DNA of 64,000 nt from Candidatus Altimarinota bacterium. GTDB lineage: Bacteria > Patescibacteriota > Gracilibacteria > BD1-5 > UBA2023. A model generated the notes under the pieces. That model made no database searches. It saw only the letters and a program-made list of their open reading frames with translations, and was not told the origin of the DNA. Location of the stretch: NCBI GenBank assembly GCA_024709505.1, contig JANJWP010000027.1, positions 1 through 64,000 on the forward strand, read 5' to 3'. The first letter of the stretch is position 1, and each line of letters starts with the position of its first letter. The position numbers and the translations under genes are program-made. This document shows positions 18,599 to 28,977 of the stretch, one piece after another.

Positions 18599-21500
18599 AT
18601 GCTCAATGCCGTAATCAAATTCTGTCTCTCGAACCGGTTCCTCGTGCTCTTCGCTTCCATCGGGCTTCTTGTTTTCGGAGCGATTTCCCTTGGGAAGCTT
18701 CCGATCGACGTCCTCCCGGACCTGAACCGTCCCCGGGTCACCGTGTTCGCGGAAGCGGACGGGTGGGCCCCGGAAGAAATAGAAAGCCTCGTCACGTTTC
18801 CGATCGAACGCGTACTCAACGGAGCCCCCGGCGTCATAGCCGTCCGCTCGCAGAGCGCCGTCGGGCTGTCGATCATCAATGTCGAGTTTGACTGGTGAAC
18901 GGATCTTTATCGGAACCGGCAGATCGTCAACGAGAAACTCGCGTCCGTTAACGTTCCATCGAACGTGAAAACGTCTCTCGGACCAACGACCTCGCTCCTC
19001 GGGGAAATCGTTTGGGCCGGGGTAATTTCCCCCGACGGCTCGGCGGATCCCATGAAACTCCGTTCGATAGCGGACTGGACCGTGAAACAAAGGCTCCTAA
19101 CCATTCCGTGAGTTGCGAACGTCCTCGTAATGGGAGGCGAATCGAAACAGTACCAGATACTCCTCAAACCCGAAAAACTCTCCGCGTTCGGCATATCCGT
19201 AATGGAAGTTTCCGACGCCATGAGAACGGCCAACGAGAATAAGGCGGGCGGATTCCTCATTGAAGGAAATAGGGAGTCGCCCATTCGAATCCTGGCCCGA
19301 ACCACTTTCGTCGAAGAACTGAAAAAGACCGTCATCAAGACGGTTCCCGCATCCGGCCCCGCCGGAATGGGCGGAACCAACGTCGGATGAAAACCCCGGA
19401 TCGTCACGCTCGCAGATGTTGCGGACGTCGTTTTCGCACCGGATCCGAACAAACGCGGAGACGCTACCATCGAAGGGAAGCCGGGCGTGATACTCCGCAT
19501 CGTGAAACAGAACGACGCGAATACCCTCGCGCTCACGAAAGCGATCGACGAGGCGCTCGCGGAACTCAGGCCCAATCTCCCGAAAGGCGTAGAGCTTTCC
19601 GGGGAAATATTCCGCCAGGAATGGTTTATTAACGGCGGACTCAAAAACGTCGAGGAAGCGCTTCGCGATTCGGCGGTCGTCGTGGCGGTCGTCATTACCC
19701 TCTTCCTCGCGAACGTCCGTACGACCGCCATAACGCTCATATCGATCCCGTTCTCGCTCCTCGTCGCGTTCATCGTATTCAATGCCCTTGGTCTCGGAAT
19801 CAACGTAATGACCCTGTGAGGATTGACCATGGCGATCGGGGAACTCGTGGATGACGCGATCGTCGATATAGAAAACGTGTTCCGGCGGCTCCGAGAGAAC
19901 GCGCTCCTCCCGAAAGGAGAGCGAAAATCATCGCTCAGGGTCGTATTCGAGTCGTCCAAGGAAGTGCGAAACTCCATCGTCTACGCGACAATACTCGTAG
20001 CGATCGTCTTCGTTCCGCTCCTCCTCCTTCCGGGGGTCGATGGAAAGCTTCTCGCGCCGATCGGTACCGCGTACATCGTGGCGCTTCTCGCTTCGCTCAT
20101 AGTATCGCTTTCGCTCGTCCCGGTGCTCGCGTCGTATTTCCTGCCGAAATACATCGAGGAGCGCGCGAAGAAGTACGGGGATTCCAAGGAAAAACTGCCT
20201 CCCGGATACGAAGCGGACGATACGCAATTCATCCGAAAGGTGAAGGACTTCGCAATCCGCCCCATCCGTTTCAGTATGGCGCATCCGAAATCGATTCTCG
20301 CCGCGGCTCTGGCAAGCATAATCCTTACTGCCGGACTCTACGTCTTGGCCGGAAAGGAAGGATTGCCCGCTTTCAACGAGCCGACTTTCACGACCATGAT
20401 GTTCGTGCCGAACGGCAGCTCCATCGAATACACGAAGTCGGTCGTGAACGAAGTGACCGGAAAAATCACGAAGATACCCGGCGTGAAGCATTTCGCTTCC
20501 ACCATCGGGCGATCCGATGCCGACGCGCACGCGAGCGGCGTGAACAGCGCCGAATTCGAGATACTCATCGACACCGAAAAAGCGGACAAGGAAGACATAG
20601 AGCGGGAGATATTAAAAGTATATAAGGAATATGAGGGGAAGGTCATCTTCTCCCTCGGACAGCCGATCACCCATCGCATGCAGGAACTCGTTTCGGGAGT
20701 CCGAGCGCCTATCGTCCTCAGATTGTACGGAAAGGATTTGGAAACGCTCCGTTTGCAAGCCGGGAACATCCTCGGCGCGATGAACAAGGTTCCGGGAATA
20801 GTCAATGCCCAAATCGAGCAGGAAGAACGGGTTCCGCAGATTTCCGTGGACATCGACCGGAACGCCGCCGCGAATTACGGCATCAGCATCGGCATGGCAA
20901 ACGAAGCCCTAGAAACCTGAGTCATGGGAATGCAGGCGGCGGAAGTGCTCGACGGAAACGAACGGTATCCGCTCATCGTGAAGTTCGATCCGGATTGGAG
21001 GGGCGACCTTCGCTCCTTGGGCAACCTCCTCGTCTCGACGTCGTCCGACAAGCCGGTGACGCTCAGTCAGTACGCCGCAATCAAGCGCACCGACGGCCAG
21101 AACCGCATCAGCCATGACGGGGCGCAACGCCGGATACTGATAACCGGATTCGTTCAGGATCGGGACGTAGTGAGCACGGTGGAAGAACTGAAAACGAAGG
21201 TGTCAGCCCTTGGAATCCCGGCAGGGTATTTCGTATCGTACGAAGGGGATTACCAAGCTCAGAAAGAAGCGACGAAGAGGCTTTCGCTCATCGCGCTCTT
21301 CGTAATAGCGGGAGTCGTCATGATCCTCTATTGGCATTTCCGGAGCATCATGCTCGTGGGACAGATACTCCTCTCGGTCGTCGTCGCGTTCCTCGGAGGC
21401 ATGATCGCCGTGCTCGTAACGGGGAACGTCCTGTCCACCGCGCATCTGGTCGGATTCATCGCGCTCATCGGAATCGTCTCGCGAAACGGGATCATGCTCG

Positions 21501-21811
21501 TCTCGCACTACCTCCACCTCATGCGGGTGGATAAGATGGAGTGGTCCGAAGAGCTCGTGATCCGCGGATCGCTCGAACGCGTCGTTCCCGTCATGATGAC
21601 CGCGCTGACGGCAGCGCTCGCGCTCCTGCCGCTCATCGTCTCTGGATCGGCCATGGGGAAAGAACTCCTCTTTCCGCTCGCGACGGTGATCTTCGGAGGA
21701 CTCGTCCTCTCGACCGCGATCGAACTCTTCCTCCGCCCGGGACTTTTCTACGCTTTCGGCAAAGCCGGAGCGGGAAAGTCGCTCCTCGGAAGAGGTACGG
21801 AGCTCGAATAA
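18599..21811 (+). CDS. Heavy-metal RND efflux pump (CusA/CzcA-like permease)
   Basis: A 1070-residue, 12-helix proton-driven pump. Recognisable regions: LGKLPIDVLPDLNRPRV, FPIERVLNGAPGV and VEFDWGTDLYRNRQ in the first porter domain; LGGLTMAIGELVDDAIVDIENV in helix 4 with the acidic residues of the proton relay; and GIVSRNGIMLVSHY in helix 10. Five TGA codons (18896, 19109, 19388, 19817, 20918); those in FDWG, IPGV and the GGL motif are conserved Gly in the family. The shape is that of HME-RND pumps; copper/silver rather than zinc/cobalt is inferred from neighbours, not from the porter residues. Confidence 0.92.
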
Positions 21812-21835
21812 TTTAATCAATAATCCAAACACTCT

Positions 21836-23440
21836 ATGAAACCAGCCTATTACATTGTTCCGCTCGCATTCCTGCTCGGCGCGGTGGCAGCATTTTCTGC
21901 ATATACTTTCCTTCCGAACTTGGGTCAGCGCGAAATTCCGAAAAATAACACGTTTAAAAAGATCGATCAATCGCTTCTTAGCGAGGCACGACCCACTCAG
22001 GTAGTCGATCTCAAAGACGGAGATTCCTATGATCTCACCGTGACTCGGGTAAAGAAAAAAATAGGAAAAAATACCGTGACTCTGCTTGCGTATAACGGCT
22101 CCGTTCCGGGTCCGGTTATCCGGACGACGAAGGGGGCGAGCGTGAAAATCCGTCTCACGAATAATCTCGGCGATCTCGATACAACGCTCCATCCTCACGG
22201 CGTTCGAGTAGAGGAGGCATTCGACGGAATTCCTCCCGAGCAGGGCGGAATAACACCAGTTTCTTTCGGGAGCGGCAACACCGTCGAATATACGCTCAAA
22301 TTTCCGGACGCCGGAGCATTCTGGTACCATCCGCACATCCGGGACGACATTGGGCAGGGCATGGGGCTTTACGGTAATTTCATCGTCACGGATGCCGCCT
22401 CCGGATTCACCAATTCGGTCAATCGCGAAGAGTACCTCTTCATAAGCGACATCCTGATCAAGAAATGAAATACCGCCGCGTATCCGAAGGACAAAACGAA
22501 CTACGCGATCATGGGGCGATATGGAAATACGCTTCTTCTCAATGGAACCGATAAATATTCGCTCCAAGCGAAGCGGGGCGATGTTATCCGATTCTATCTC
22601 ACCAATGCCGCAAGCGTCCGCACATTCAACATTTCTATCACGGGAGCGAAGGTTAAGTTGGTCGGATCGGACGTCGGGAAGTATGGAAAAGAAGCTTTTC
22701 AGGATTCCGTACGGATCGCTCCGGCGGAGAGATATATAGTCGAAGCGTACTTTGAGAAGGCAGGAGATTACAAGATCGTACACAAGACGCCCGAAAAGTC
22801 CTATACGATCGGATCGGTTAAAGTTTCCGATGCGTCTTCCGACCAGGATTACTCCAAATCTTTTGCCATGCTAAAAAGCTACGAGGAGGTGGTTGTTGAG
22901 ATGGCAAAATTCGAGCCATATTATGCGAAAAAGGCGGACAAAAATCTTTCTTTCTCGCTCGATATGGATGAGATGGGAAATATGGGCAACATGCACGGCA
23001 TGTCCCATGGCGGCATGGATGAAAACCATATTTCCGCAGACGGGATCGAGTGGGAAGACACGATGGGGCCAATGAACGCCATATCGAATAGCGATATGGT
23101 CACCTGGCAGATAAACGATACCGATACGAATCAAACAAACGCCGACATCGACTGGAAATTCAAGAAGGGCGACCTGGTGAAAATCAGCATCGTAAACGAA
23201 ACGGGTACGACCCATCCGATGCAGCACCCCTTCCACATGCACGGACAACGATTCATCGTCCTCTCGGAAAACGGAAAAAGAGTCGAGAATCCAGTATGGA
23301 AGGATACGGTTCTCGTACCCTCCGGGCAACCGGTGGAAATCCTCGTGGATATGTCCAATCCCGGATCCTGGATGGCTCACTGCCACATTACGGAACACCT
23401 TCACTCCGGAATGGGATTCGGATTCAAGGTGGAGCAGTAA
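21836..23440 (+). CDS. Multicopper oxidase (CueO/CopA-like)
   Basis: A 534-residue exported oxidase with N-terminal signal anchor (residues 4-22). All four copper-binding motifs are present: LHPHG, WYHPH, HPFHMHG and HCHITEHLHSGM, the last supplying T1 Cys and His and the trinuclear ligands. A Met/His-rich insert (MDEMGNMGNMHGMSHGGM) near residue 385 resembles the CueO Met-rich copper entry region. One TGA (22466) is Gly. Family members oxidise Cu(I) to the less toxic Cu(II) with O2 as acceptor. That implies exposure to oxygen. Located directly after the RND pump gene (24 bp). Confidence 0.92.
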
Positions 23441-23483
23441 GAAAGGAATTCGGAAGGTATCTTAATTCCTCATTTATCATCCT

Positions 23484-23750
23484 ATGAAAACAGATGCTTT
23501 GGATACGCGGCGCCTTTTGAAGGTCGTCGCGGTCTGGACTAGCATAGTCTACACGGTATGCTACGCCGGAGTGGCGCTCTATCCGCCGATCAGGACGCTT
23601 TTCATGCGATACGCGCTCCACGCGGACGCAGCATTCGCGTCGGACTACTTCGGATTCGGATACTATCTTTCCTGACTCGTCATCTGGAACGTTGTGGCAT
23701 TGCTGGCCGCATGACTCTTCGTAGCGCTTTACGACGCCATGGAACGGTAG
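23484..23750 (+). CDS. Small DUF5676-like membrane protein
   Basis: An 88-residue protein with two predicted helices, VVAVWTSIVYTVCYAGVALY and a second around IWNVVALLAAGLFVALYDAMER. TGA at 23673 and 23709 are both in small-residue positions of helix 2 and read as Gly. The pattern, including LFMRYALHAD between helices, is like the DUF5676 membrane proteins that accompany multicopper oxidases and metal pumps in CPR genomes. Biochemical role unknown; co-transcription with the oxidase is inferred from spacing. Confidence 0.65.
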
Positions 23751-23817
23751 GAACTGGCCGCTCCTTCCGGGGCGGCTTGGTTCGAAATCTTTCCCTAACA
23801 ACTAATCAATAGAAGTA

Positions 23818-24345
23818 ATGAAGAAATTCCTGAAAAAATACGCGTTCGAGGCGGGGATAATCATCCTATCCGTCATGCTTGTAGGGCTTGTCGCTTTCGC
23901 GGCATTCTCTTCTGGACCGGACTCCGATTCCACTTCCGACGGCAAGTGAAAAATCGCCGTGGAAACAGCCGTACCCTTGAACCTTGGAAACATTCCGATC
24001 CGGGGAGGCAAGGTATCCGCGAAATTCACGCTCAAAAATTCCGGCACGGAACCGCTTACGATATTGGCCGGACAGACAAGCTGCATGTGCACCGTAGCGA
24101 CTCTTCAAAAGAACGGAAACGATGTTTCCCCGAGGATCACCATGCCCGGACATGCCAACCCCGGTCCGACGAAGGTTGCCGTAATGCTCGCTCCGAACGA
24201 ACAGGCTGAACTCGTTGCCATATTTGATCCGATGGCCCATGGTCCGAATGCGGTGGGACCGATAAAGCGCGACGTTATACTCACCACCGATTCGGCTGAC
24301 ACTCCGCAGATAGACCTCTCCTTTTTCTGAAACGTCGTGCAGTAG
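23818..24345 (+). CDS. DUF1573-domain exported protein
   Basis: A 175-residue protein with an N-terminal membrane segment (AGIIILSVMLVGLVAFAAF) and one DUF1573/ASPM-like beta domain: FTLKNSGTEPLTILAGQTSCMCTV, where most relatives have SCGCT. TGA at 23947 and 24328 are Gly. DUF1573 domains form Ig-like folds in exported proteins; here the CxC pair could bind copper. It is followed 17 bp later by a second DUF1573 gene, so the two are tandem paralogs of the copper operon. Confidence 0.8.
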
Positions 24346-24362
24346 GCCTTTAAGCGATAACA

Positions 24363-24881
24363 ATGGAACGCATGAACAAAAAACCATATCGCATCATCGC
24401 GCTTTCGCTCCTCCTGGTCTTATTGCTCGCATCGTGCAGCTCCGTTCCGAATGATCCAAATAGCATCGGCAATTCGGCATCCGGAACCGTAGTAAACCAG
24501 GGAAAGAAAGAAGATTTCACCATTGATGAAAAGGAATACGATTTTTGAAGGATCAAACAGTCCGGCGGAAAGGTCGAGCATTCTTTTCCTTTCATGTACA
24601 ACGGGAAAGAACCTCTCGTTATCAAGGGGGTTCCCACGAGCTGCGCATGCACGTCAGCCAAGATAGACAAAACTTCTCTTAATCCCGGCGACACGGCTAC
24701 GATAACCGTTACGTTCGACCCGAACCTGCACGAAGAGCCGACAGGAAAATTCTTCAAAACCGTCTCGCTTTTAACCGAGCCATCCGTAAAGGATACTCCG
24801 GAACTTAAAATTTGGGCAGAAATCGACCTCGATCTCGGACCGAAAGCTTATAAGCTGAAGGAGAAACATAATGATCACTAA
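24363..24881 (+). CDS. DUF1573-domain lipoprotein
   Basis: A 172-residue lipoprotein: signal ending LLLASC, then a linker and a DUF1573 domain with EYDFGRIKQSGGKVEHSF, GVPTSCACTSAKID and a PGDTATITVTFDP strand. TGA at 24546 falls on the Gly of the conserved DFG turn. The Cys-x-Cys pair is a candidate metal or redox site. Last gene of the copper operon; a hairpin terminator follows 43 bp after the stop. Confidence 0.82.
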
Positions 24882-25398
24882 CCATAGGAATCTCCAATCC
24901 CAACGTTGGTTGATTCATAGAACAAAAGCCCCGCATTATTTGCGGAGCTTTTGCTCATCTCGTGAGTAGAAGAAATCGAAGTAGACGTATCTATGTAAGC
25001 GGGTTGAAAGCCATAAATCGATTCGAAAAGTTCGTAGAAGGATTCCCTCGAGCCCGTCGTCTTAGTTTTTTTAATAAGTTCCAAAAGCTTTTCCTTCCCA
25101 TGAACATTTACGAGGAATGCAATGGCAAATCCAGCTTCAGAATATACGCCGGCACCACCATTTTCATGAAATTCTAGAAATTTCAGCAGTTTCTCAGGCC
25201 GGTTCTTGAGCTTATTTTGACCTGAAACAAAAATGGAAATTCCTTCGGAAAGCTAAAAAAGTATTCAGCGACAAGATGTGGACGGTTGCGAGTCCAGTTG
25301 AGCTCGAAAAATTCGCCAAGCTCCCGCATCGATCTTTCGTAAACTTCTTCCAGCTTAGGATAATCTATTTTTGAGATGTGATAAACCGTACAGGAATC
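24878..25398 (-). pseudogene. Broken gene, probable metallopeptidase-like CPR protein
   Basis: Two overlapping reading frames together give one protein-like product. The first (from 25398) reads DYPKLEEVYERSMRELGEFF, then NWTRNRPHLVAEYF, and then loses sense; the second, entered after a TAG, reads ISIFVSGQNKLKNRPEKLLK, HENGGAGVYSEAGFAIAFLV and LLELIKKTKTT before running through the terminator hairpin to TAG at 24878. A frameshift near 25250 and absence of a good start codon indicate decay. The first part resembles a CPR family of YxRSMxELxxFFxxxW proteins. Identity is tentative; a sequencing error is possible. Confidence 0.45.
24924..24952 (+). terminator. Terminator of the copper operon
   Basis: AAAAGCCCCGCA and TGCGGAGCTTTT pair with one mismatch around a TTATT loop; the right arm ends in TTTT. 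The inverted symmetry allows use from both sides. Confidence 0.75.
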
Positions 25399-25405
25399 CT
25401 ATGAA

Positions 25406-25909
25406 CTAAAGTTTTTCCAATTCCGCCGTGACCGTTTCGAATCAAATGCTGGGATCCGTCAATCTCAAAACCCTATTCTTCAGTCCGTTTGTTTCGATAT
25501 TTCCAAGAAGTCTAGGAAGTTGTCTCTTTCTCCAAACAAATGTTCTCATTATAAAACCAGGATTCAATTTATCAGCCAAAGCCATTCATACCCTCTTTTC
25601 TTTTCCTAAGTATGACTTCAGCCACCTTGCCAACATCCTCCGCACGTTTCAAAGCGGAGGATAATCGAGGATAACAATCCTATCGACCAATGGCATGGAT
25701 TTTACGATGGAACAACTCGGTCATTCGATAATCCATTCCGACTTCGCGATGGCTTCTTTTTGAAGCTCCGCATAATTCACGTTCTCCGTCCAATCGTCGC
25801 TCCAGAGCAGTTCGTCCAAATGGATAACCGGAACCCCAAAGTGCTCGCCGAGCTTTTTGGCGAGGGTGGATTTTCAGGATCAACCGGGTCCGGTAATATA
25901 GATTCTCAT
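25406..25909 (-). CDS. P-loop kinase of the adenylate kinase/FlaR-like family
   Basis: A 167-residue nucleotide-binding protein invisible in the standard code. It starts MRIYITGPGGSGKSTLAKKL; two TGA codons supply the second GG and the SG of the Walker A loop. LDELLWSDDW and SEWIIEGPSC (TGA) and VDRIVILDYPPLGNVRRML (TGA) follow the order seen in topology-modulation/FlaR-type adenylate kinase relatives. Five or more TGA in a short gene. The substrate is unknown. No Shine-Dalgarno. The gene upstream is tRNA-Lys on the same strand. Confidence 0.8.
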
Positions 25910-26004
25910 AGGAGGGTATTTAAGGTTCTTGAGTTGATTTTTTTTAAAACTTATATGCTAAAAAGCTCTCCGTCATGCGACGAAGAACCTTTGCAAATTT
26001 AACA

Positions 26005-26081
26005 TGGTGGATCGGGAGGGACTCGAACCCTCGACCTTGGGCTTAAGAGGCCCCTGCTCTAACCGACTGAGCTACCAATCC
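26005..26081 (-). tRNA. tRNA-Lys (anticodon CTT)
   Basis: Cloverleaf on the minus strand: acceptor GGATTGG/CCGATCC (one G-U), D arm GCTC..GAGC, anticodon loop CTCTTAA, T arm GAGGG TTCGAGT CCCTC. The 3' CCA is encoded. Anticodon CTT reads AAG (Lys). Confidence 0.93.
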
Positions 26082-26217
26082 ATGGGTTTTGGCTTTGGGG
26101 CGTTCCTCAAAGCGGGGAAAATATAACCGACCGAAAAAGAAATGCAAACGATTTTTCGAGTTTTTTTGCGAAGTTCCGTATACTCTGCGAAATTGGTTTT
26201 TCTTCCTCTAAAAATCT

Positions 26218-27051
26218 ATGCGCGCCCTCCTTCCCCTTTGTATCTTCGCGGCGACTTTCGCCTTCCAAGCATTCGTTCGTTCCATGGGATGGGATTTTTT
26301 CGTCGAGATATCTCCCGCGTCTCAAAAATACTGGAACATTACCGACCGTTCGCTTTCGGCCCTAAGCGCTTTAGCCGGACTCTGGCTCACGAACGTTGTG
26401 GCGGTCATCGCGCTCGATAAAGTCTTTTCCAAAGTCCTTCGTTCGAGTCCTTTGGCAAAAAAAATCCTTCCGCTTCTCAAATATGCCGCATCGGCCCTCA
26501 TTTGGGGATTCGGACTGGTTTTCGTACTCTCCATTTTCGGCGTGAACGTCTCGACCCTCCTTACCGGAGCCGGAATCGGTGGACTTGTTTTTGCCCTTGC
26601 GTCCAAAGAATTCGCCTCCAATCTTTTTGGAAGCCTCTCGCTCATTTTTGGAAATTTTTTCAAGATCCATGACCGTATCCGAGTCAAGGGATTTGAAGGA
26701 ACGGTCGAAGAAATAACGCTCTCCTACACCCGTCTTACCGATAAAAATGGGCACTCCGTTTTCATGCCCAACAAATACCTCAACGCCGAACCGGTGGAAA
26801 ACCTGAGTCAAAACCAATTCAAAACCGCCGACATTCCCTTTTCGGTTCCAACGTCGTTTGAAATTTCCCGGCTTTCCGATGCGCTCACCTCGGCGCTCTC
26901 CAAAATTCCAAACGCCAAAGTCCGTCTTTCGGTCGTTGATATCGGCACTTCGGAAACGAAACTCTCCGCGAAGATCGAAGCACCTTCGGATAATATGGAA
27001 AAGGCTCGGGAAATGGTTACCGAGCATATATTCAAAGTATATTTGAAGTAA
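26218..27051 (+). CDS. MscS-family mechanosensitive channel
   Basis: A 277-residue channel of the small-conductance type. Three or more N-terminal helices lead to the pore helix, TGAGIGGLVFALASKEFASNLFGSLSLIF, which carries the Gly/Ala-packed signature, followed by the beta domain entry HDRIRVKGFEGTVEEITLSYTRL and VFMPNKYL. Such channels open under membrane tension to release solutes during osmotic downshock. A TATACT -10 box is at 26179 and the leader is only about 27 nt, T-rich and without a Shine-Dalgarno. Confidence 0.92.
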   Translation: MRALLPLCIFAATFAFQAFVRSMGWDFFVEISPASQKYWNITDRSLSALSALAGLWLTNVVAVIALDKVFSKVLRSSPLAKKILPLLKYAASALIWGFGLVFVLSIFGVNVSTLLTGAGIGGLVFALASKEFASNLFGSLSLIFGNFFKIHDRIRVKGFEGTVEEITLSYTRLTDKNGHSVFMPNKYLNAEPVENLSQNQFKTADIPFSVPTSFEISRLSDALTSALSKIPNAKVRLSVVDIGTSETKLSAKIEAPSDNMEKAREMVTEHIFKVYLK

Positions 27052-27068
27052 AGATTTTTTCCAAACGG

Positions 27069-27866
27069 CTACCGCGAAGCGCGAAGTCTTTCCAAATGGG
27101 AGGCAACGACGAAAAGCGCGCGGTCGAGTTCGAGATGGGGGGTTACGTTGGTCGTGGCGATGTTCGAATACGCTTCGGCAACCGCCGCCGCCGAAGCTTC
27201 GTCCGCGACGCGTCAACGAAGAATCGCGTCTCCAAGGCAGGAAAGTGCCGAGAGGCATTTGGAACGCTCGGGTTTGGATTTGACCGAAAAAGAAACGAGC
27301 GGTCAAAAATCGCCCGAAACGAAGGATTCCACGGCCGAGCGTATTTCTTCATCGGGTTCGAGGGCCGATTCGTTCGAATCGGAATACAGGCATCGCGAAA
27401 GCACCGTGTCCAAAAGCTTCGAGCGCGATTTGACCGTCAAAAGGAAGAGCGTGCCTTTCGGAACGTCTTCCAAGGTTTTTAAAAGCGCGTTCGCCGCTTC
27501 GGGAGTAAGTCCGTCGGCATCAAAAAGCACGACGGTTTTTCGGTCGGTTCACTGTCCGGTAAGAGCGGCCTTGGCGATGATGTTCCGAACGTCTTCGACC
27601 GAATAGGTCGGCTCCCGCCGTTTTTCGCCCTTTCGGAACATTTCCTCGGCCTCTTTTTGGGTTTTCGATTCCCGACCGAATTTCACCGTTGCTTCGAAGG
27701 TCATGATTTCGGGGAGCGGGGACTCAAAAAGCTCTTCCCGCGTCGAAACCCGGAATCCGGTGATTTCGGCGATGGCGTCGAACGCCGAATAGTCCGAACA
27801 GATTACCGGTGGAACGGTGACGTTGTCGAAGTATTTGGAAACGATTTCCTGGAGTTCCTGGGTCAT
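27069..27866 (-). CDS. DNA polymerase III delta-prime-like subunit (HolB-like, no P-loop)
   Basis: A 265-residue protein. The middle part, TDRKTVVLFDADGLTPEAANALLKTLEDVPKGTLFLL, matches the clamp-loader AAA+ core (Walker B-like DADxLTPEAANALLKTLE), and VLSRC is the sensor-like SRC motif. The N-terminus has no Walker A, as expected for delta-prime, which is structural rather than an ATPase. Three TGA (27213, 27303, 27549) are Gly. It converges with MscS (17 bp between stops). Length is shorter than E. coli HolB (334), as in many CPR. Confidence 0.72.
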
Positions 27867-27944
27867 TTGCAAGCGGCGTTCAAATCGGTATACTCGGCCT
27901 TGAGTATATCGAAATCCGCTTTCGTGCGGAATTTTCTTTTTCAA

Positions 27945-28949
27945 ATGAGCAATCGACAAATCGCCGTACTCGTGCTTTTGGTTACGATTTCGGTCGTGGC
28001 CGGAGCGTTCTACCTCTTCTTCGTTCGGAACGTTTCCGAACTCCGCATCGGCATAAGCGGCCCCAGGACCGCAACCGTAAAAATCATGAAGGGCGCGGCC
28101 AACGTTCTCGCGATCGAATGTGCCAACGAATGCACGCTCAAAAAAATTCCCCCGTTCGACTACGAACTCGTCGTCAGCGCGGACGGATGGGCCGATTATC
28201 GCGAACGGCTTTCCTTGAGGAGCCGCGACCGGATATACCGGATTATCGATCTGCGCCGCGACGTGAAAACCGAATCCTACGTCGCCGAAACTCGCGACCG
28301 GGTGGCCGAACTCCGCGGCAAGCGCTCGGTCATGTCCGACGAAATGGCAACGGCAACCCTTCGAACCTATCTTGGACACTATCGCGAAAAAGACTATTTC
28401 ACCGACGCGAACCCCTCTTTTCGATTGGTTGAACGGGATGGTGACGGAAAAGACCGAATTCTTTTTTCGACCGAAAATCCGAACGCTTCCGCCACCGTTT
28501 CCGACGACGGGCTCGTATGGGTTGATGCCGGGGGTGCTTCGTCGCTTTTCGACCTCCAAACCGGAAGACGCCATTTTCCTTCGCTTCCCGCTGGAATAAG
28601 CAAGATCGAACGGGCTCCCAAAGATGGGCATTTCGTTTTTTCGGACGCGAAAGACGCCTACGTTTTTGATGCGGCATCCAAGAACGTCGAAAAAATCGCG
28701 ATTTATGGTGACGTCGTCATCCGGTCTGACGGAACGGTTGTCGCGCTCGTTCGGAGAGGGGACGAAAAGAGGACTTCGCTTCTTAATCTCGAAAACGCCT
28801 CGCTTTCTTACGTGTTCGTCGATTCCTTCTGAAAGCGCGATCTCGTATATTCGACCGAAAAAAACGTGCGGCACGTCCGTTCGGCATCGTGAGTCCTCGT
28901 GCTGGAATACCAAAACGGAGACCGTGAAGTTTTAAAAAACTTCGAATAG
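27945..28949 (+). CDS. Membrane-anchored PEGA-like/beta-propeller-like protein
   Basis: A 334-residue protein with one N-terminal membrane helix (IAVLVLLVTISVVAGAFYLFF). Residues 35-90 resemble a PEGA-type beta repeat (TATVKIMKGA..., PPFDYELVVSADGWADYRERL); the rest has repeated strand-turn units (DDGLVWVDAGG, DGHFVFSDAKDAYVFDA) like an incomplete WD/propeller. TGA at 28830 and 28890 are Gly. It precedes the flippase gene by 28 bp. Function unknown; probably extracytoplasmic sensing or assembly. Confidence 0.6.
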
Positions 28950-28977
28950 CCCCCATAGAACCCGAACGGAAATCGAA

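Noticed and set aside
18599-21811. RND pump as a pseudogene broken by five stops
   Set aside because: All interruptions are TGA on conserved or tolerated Gly sites; no frameshift and no TAA/TAG.
21203-22783. A 526-codon minus-strand ORF opposite the pump/oxidase
   Set aside because: Covers two genes on the other strand with clear domains; composition is antisense-like.
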